Shown piece by piece: positions 49,101-52,569 of a DNA stretch of 52,569 bases. Each line of letters opens with the position of its first letter. The first letter of the stretch is position 1. The notes under the pieces are model-generated. The model ran no database searches. It saw nothing but the letters and a program-made list of their open reading frames with translations, and had not been told where the DNA came from. Made by a program: the position numbers and the translations under genes. Origin of the DNA: Algoriphagus oliviformis (GTDB lineage: Bacteria; Bacteroidota; Bacteroidia; Cytophagales; Cyclobacteriaceae); the NCBI RefSeq assembly GCF_017254915.1, contig NZ_JAFKCT010000010.1, forward strand, positions 1 to 52,569. Reading direction: 5' to 3'.

Positions 49101-52100
49101 ACTACTCCGAAATCAGCCTTGGAACACTGGGAGTAGCGGGCTCGATCCAGCAAAACATCCAGTTCCGCCAGACCATCCCTGCAAGCGGAGCCTTCAAGAT
49201 CAAAATTGGGGTAGGTTCCGGTGTGTTGGATGCGGGGGTGTTTGCGAGGATTGATGTCCTCGGCTATCTGGACGGAGTAGAGGTGTATGATGAGACATTG
49301 GAAAATGCGGTGCTCGGCAACGTAAACCTGGTCGATCTTTTCAACAACGGAAACAATGGGGAGATCCGCGTCGCAATGGGCGTCGAGGTCGATGAGGTGG
49401 CCGTACGGCTTAGGTCGCTCGTGTCTGTCACTGCGGTGCCCGATCTGAGGCTGTATTACATTCAGCAGGATTGTGAGACTCCTTTGTTCCAAGCCTGGAA
49501 AAGCTACGTCGTGGACGGAGACCCGGCCCTGAACTCCGTCTCGGGCGGTGAGACCCTACGCTATACCATCCATGTACGAAACACCGGTACCGTGGCGATG
49601 ACGGACTATCTGGTGACAGACGCCGTCCCGGCAAATACTACTTACATCGCAGGAAGTGGGGGAGTGGAAAGTGCCGGAGTGGTCACTTTTACCGGGTTGA
49701 ACATCGCTCCAGGTGCTACTGAGACGGTAAGTTTTAGTGTCTTGGTGAATGAAAATCTGACGGGGGTAGATCAGATATCCAACGTCGCACTGGTCAAGTC
49801 CCTTCCGGAAGATCCAGGCACAGAGACTTTTCCGCCCTTGGAAAACGAAAACCCAAGCGACCCGGACGAGAGTGGGGAGCCAGTTACGGATATTCCCGTT
49901 CAGAAGATTTTCTCTGCTGAAATATGGAAAGCCGTAACCGTCGATGGTGATGCGGCAACCCTGGAAGTACAGGGTGGAGAGACGCTGGTCTACACTATTT
50001 ATATAAGAAACACTGGGAATCAGGATCTGATCGATCTGGTCATCGGGGACGACCTCCCTCTTGGGCTGAGCTACAGCTCGGGAGGTACGCTCACTGGGAA
50101 CACCGTTGGCTTTTCCATTCCTAGCCTTGCGGTGGGAGAGACCATCGTCGGAGGGACTTTTACCGCCACCGTCAACGAAGACCTGACCGGAGTGGAGGAG
50201 ATTCGAAACATCGCGCGCCTGAGCTCAGCAGAGCTGGCATCTGAGTTGCAGTCCTTGCCTCCCCTGGACAACACCAATCCTATAGACCCGGATACCACTG
50301 CAGAGCCGGGGACGGTACTCGACGTAGCGCCGCTCCACGTGTTGGACTTTGCAAAGATCGGCCTCAGCAACAATGCGGAGAGCGATGGAAAGGCAGTAGT
50401 GGGGGATGAGATCACCTACACCCTGACAGTCAGCAATTCCGGAAACAAAGCACTGAGCAATGTGTCGGTAGTGGATCAGATTCCTGCAAACACGACCGTG
50501 ATCGACAACGGTGGAGGAACACTAGCCGATGGTGCCCTGACCTTCACCATTGCTTCGCTAATGGTTGGGGAGTCGGAGGAACTTGTCTTTTCCGTCAGGG
50601 TGGATGCCGTAAGCGGCTCCGACCCAATCATCAACAATGCCGAGGCCTTTTACTCCAACCCTACCGGCGGGACGGAGTCCGAGACCGCGCAGCATAGCAT
50701 GGCGACGGACTGCGTGGTAGTCAATGCCGAAAATGTCGTTTTGACTGCCGATAGCGCTACCCTTTGCGAAGGGGAAAGCACAGTTCTGCACGCAAGCCTG
50801 ACTGGAGTGGCCATTTCCAATCCGGAGTTTCGCTGGTATCTGAGTGCGGACTTGAGCGGCTCGTACTTTACCGGGCCAGACTACTCGGTCACGCCTTCAG
50901 GAAGCCAGACCTACTATGTGATCGTCGTGGCAGATGGATTTTGTTATTCTACCCCTGCTGCCGCTTTCCAGATCACGGTGGGCGACCTGCCTGAGATCCC
51001 GACGGCGAGCGCAGACCTGACGATCTCCGAGGGATTTGGCACCACGTTGTCTGCCAACTTGGACCCCATGCCGGCTGACGTAGAGATAGTATGGTATGGC
51101 GCAGGGGGAACGGAGCTGGGTACCGGCAACACGTTTGATACCGGAGCGCTTTCGATAGGAGTGTACAGTTATTTCGCAGGAGCAAGAAATACCCTGACTG
51201 GCTGTCTTTCCATCGGAAGGGACGAAGTTCGGGTGGTAGTAGAGCCGATAGAAAACGATGCGGAATGTACCCAAGCAAACGCCCAGAACAACGGCACTTA
51301 CGCGGTCTGTGTTTTGTGTACCGTGGATAATCCCGGTGCTGCCGTGGATGGAGATCTGGAAAGCTATGCCCGGTTCGTTGCGCCGGTTGCCGTGACTGGC
51401 GGGGTTTGGCAAGAACTGGTTTTTGGCCAAAGCGGAGCGGCAGGAGATACGATTGTGGTCACTTTGGGCACAGGCGGTTCCCTTTTGGATCTGGATCTGC
51501 TCGGCGGACTTTCTTTTGAATCCTACAACGGTGCCTCCGGAAACAACGACGGGGGAGTTGCGGACAATAACCTTGTGCACCTTCGCCTACTCGGTGGAGA
51601 TGCCAAAGGGCAGGTCAGGTTTGTGGCGGGAGGCTCATTTGATCGGGTAAGAATAGAATATAGACCCCTGCTGGGAGCACTCTCAAGCGGTTGGAGGATC
51701 TATCAGGCAGCGATCAACTTCCCTGGACCTAGCGCTATTTCCGAAGGGGTCGAGGTTTGCCAAGGAGAGACGGCAACCTTGACGGCCACAGCGGCAGCCG
51801 GAACCGCTATCAGATGGTATGGGCAAGCTACTGGCGGCAGCCTGCTGGGAACTGGCGCTTCTTTCACCACAGCTCCTCTTTCTTCAGCCGGTGAGCAAAC
51901 CTTCTATATCGCGGTGGTAAGAGACGGATGCGAAGATCCGCAAAGAATCCCAGTAGCGGTCACCGTTAATAGTGCGGCAAGCGCCGCCGACATCAATGTG
52001 TCCGACCTGACGATCTGCGAAGGCGAAAGCGTGGTGCTTTCCGCCCTTTCCGGCACGGTTTCGAATCCGGTCTTCCGCTTCTACACCGACGCGGCCCTGA

Positions 52101-52569
52101 CCACTGAGCTGACCAACCTCAGCGTCAGCCCTACTGCGACTACGAGCTACTACGTGACCGTGGCAGGCGACGGGGTCTGCGAAAATGCCCCCGGCCAAGC
52201 CGCTGTGCTGACTGTTAATGTAAATACGGCTGCAAGCGCTGCCGATATCAATGTGTCGGACCTGACCATCTGCGAAGGGGAAAGCGTGTTGCTTTCCGCC
52301 CTTTCCGGCACGGTTTCGAATCCGGTCTTCCGCTTCTACACCGACGCGGCCCTGACCACCGAGCTGACCAACCTCAGCGTCAGCCCGACGGTGACCACGA
52401 GCTACTACGTGACCGTGGCAGGCGACGGGGTCTGCGAAAATTCCCCCGGCCAAGCCGCTGTGCTGACTGTTAATGTAAATACGGCTGCAACCGCCGCCGA
52501 CATCAATGTGTCGGACCTGACGATCTGCGAAGGGGAAAGCGTGGTGCTTTCCGCCCTTTCCGGCACGGT
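46136..52569 (+). CDS. Giant secreted repeat protein with three A/B module pairs, partial at right edge
   Basis: An uninterrupted frame of at least 2144 codons runs off the window. The signal peptide (RRGGHVFLVVCMTFLAAFLL..AYSQ) follows a GTG at 46136, since a stop lies 10 bp upstream in frame; an ATG at 46105 is in another frame. Three A-B pairs lie at about 46230-47310, 47340-48410 and 48424-49470, each with LLGGSLG and AIxPxQAYxxIRI in A, and TSFDGSG..NAID..YSEISLGxLG in B. Three DUF11-like repeats follow (49484-50700; TLRYTIHVRNTGTVAMTDYL). Then come Ig-like parts with CEGES motifs, a fourth A-like module (about 51260-51720, LGTGGSLLDLDLLGG) and near-identical 85-residue Ig-like repeats to the edge. 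It is probably exported by T9SS, but the C-terminus is outside the window. The gene is a tandem paralogue of the one at 43639. Confidence 0.85.
51970..52569 (+). repeat. 255-bp in-frame tandem repeats, cut by window end
   Basis: Three copies begin with ADINVSDLTICEGESV at about 51988, 52243 and 52498, exactly 255 bp (85 codons) apart, and differ by only a few bases. Each unit has the Ig-like pattern ICEGESVVLSALSG..FYTDAALT..TSYYVTVAGDGVCEN. The number of copies beyond the edge is unknown. Confidence 0.9.

Noticed and set aside
51884..52453. Minus-strand frame of 189 codons with internal repeats
   Set aside because: It is the antisense reading of the 255-bp repeats of the giant plus-strand gene.

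Overview
The window reads as a Bacteroidota chromosome, most likely Cytophagales of the Cyclobacteriaceae/Algoriphagus type (genus is my inference). Reasons: type IX secretion (T9SS) C-terminal sorting domains, a TonB-dependent receptor with an N-terminal carboxypeptidase-regulatory-like domain, a Wzc-type kinase with a tyrosine-rich tail, genes mostly without clear Shine-Dalgarno sites, a TAnnTTTG-type promoter, a DUF6660-like small protein, and intergenic palindromic repeats of the kind common in this group. The base composition looks fairly GC-rich for the group.

Layout. (1) 1-4.1 kb: tRNA-Thr, tRNA-Leu and tRNA-Pro on the minus strand, an AGCS-type sodium:alanine symporter, a lipoprotein sulfatase, and two degenerate tRNA-Pro copies that carry an 18-nt hairpin. 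(2) 4.3-24.0 kb: a nearly complete nitrate assimilation island. The plus-strand operon moeA-mobA-cobA-moaCB supplies molybdenum cofactor and siroheme precursor. On the minus strand are an outer-membrane porin, a rubredoxin fusion protein, a single-chain nitrate reductase with a fused diaphorase, the nitrate/nitrite carrier NarK, and the operon nirB-nirD-DUF4202-sensor kinase-response regulator. Four of its promoters share a 7-4-7 palindrome, RTAAGTA-N4-TAC(T/G)TAN, which I propose as the operator of the encoded NarX/NarL-like pair. The island is interrupted by about 1.6 kb (9.4-10.97 kb) and 0.3 kb (12.4-12.7 kb) of gene-free repeat DNA. (3) 24.2-26.8 kb: a small Cys-rich exported protein and a TonB-dependent receptor. 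(4) 27.0-34.3 kb: an exopolysaccharide locus with a glycosyltransferase, a polysaccharide deacetylase and a GNAT acyltransferase on the minus strand, and Wza-like export lipoprotein plus Wzc-like kinase on the plus strand. (5) 34.7-52.6 kb: surface proteins. A 2435-residue parallel beta-helix/16x Ig-like/T9SS protein, a frameshifted LytTR response regulator, and two tandem paralogues built from an unfamiliar pair of modules (A and B). The second runs off the right edge inside 255-bp tandem repeats.

How the parts work together: the porin and NarK would bring nitrate in, the fused nitrate reductase reduces it to nitrite, and NirBD (siroheme from CobA) reduces nitrite to ammonium. The rubredoxin fusion is a plausible electron carrier. 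Mo-cofactor genes feed the nitrate reductase. The kinase carries a NarX-like P-box and probably senses nitrate/nitrite. The right half looks like polysaccharide production with large secreted adhesin or polysaccharide-binding proteins next to it.
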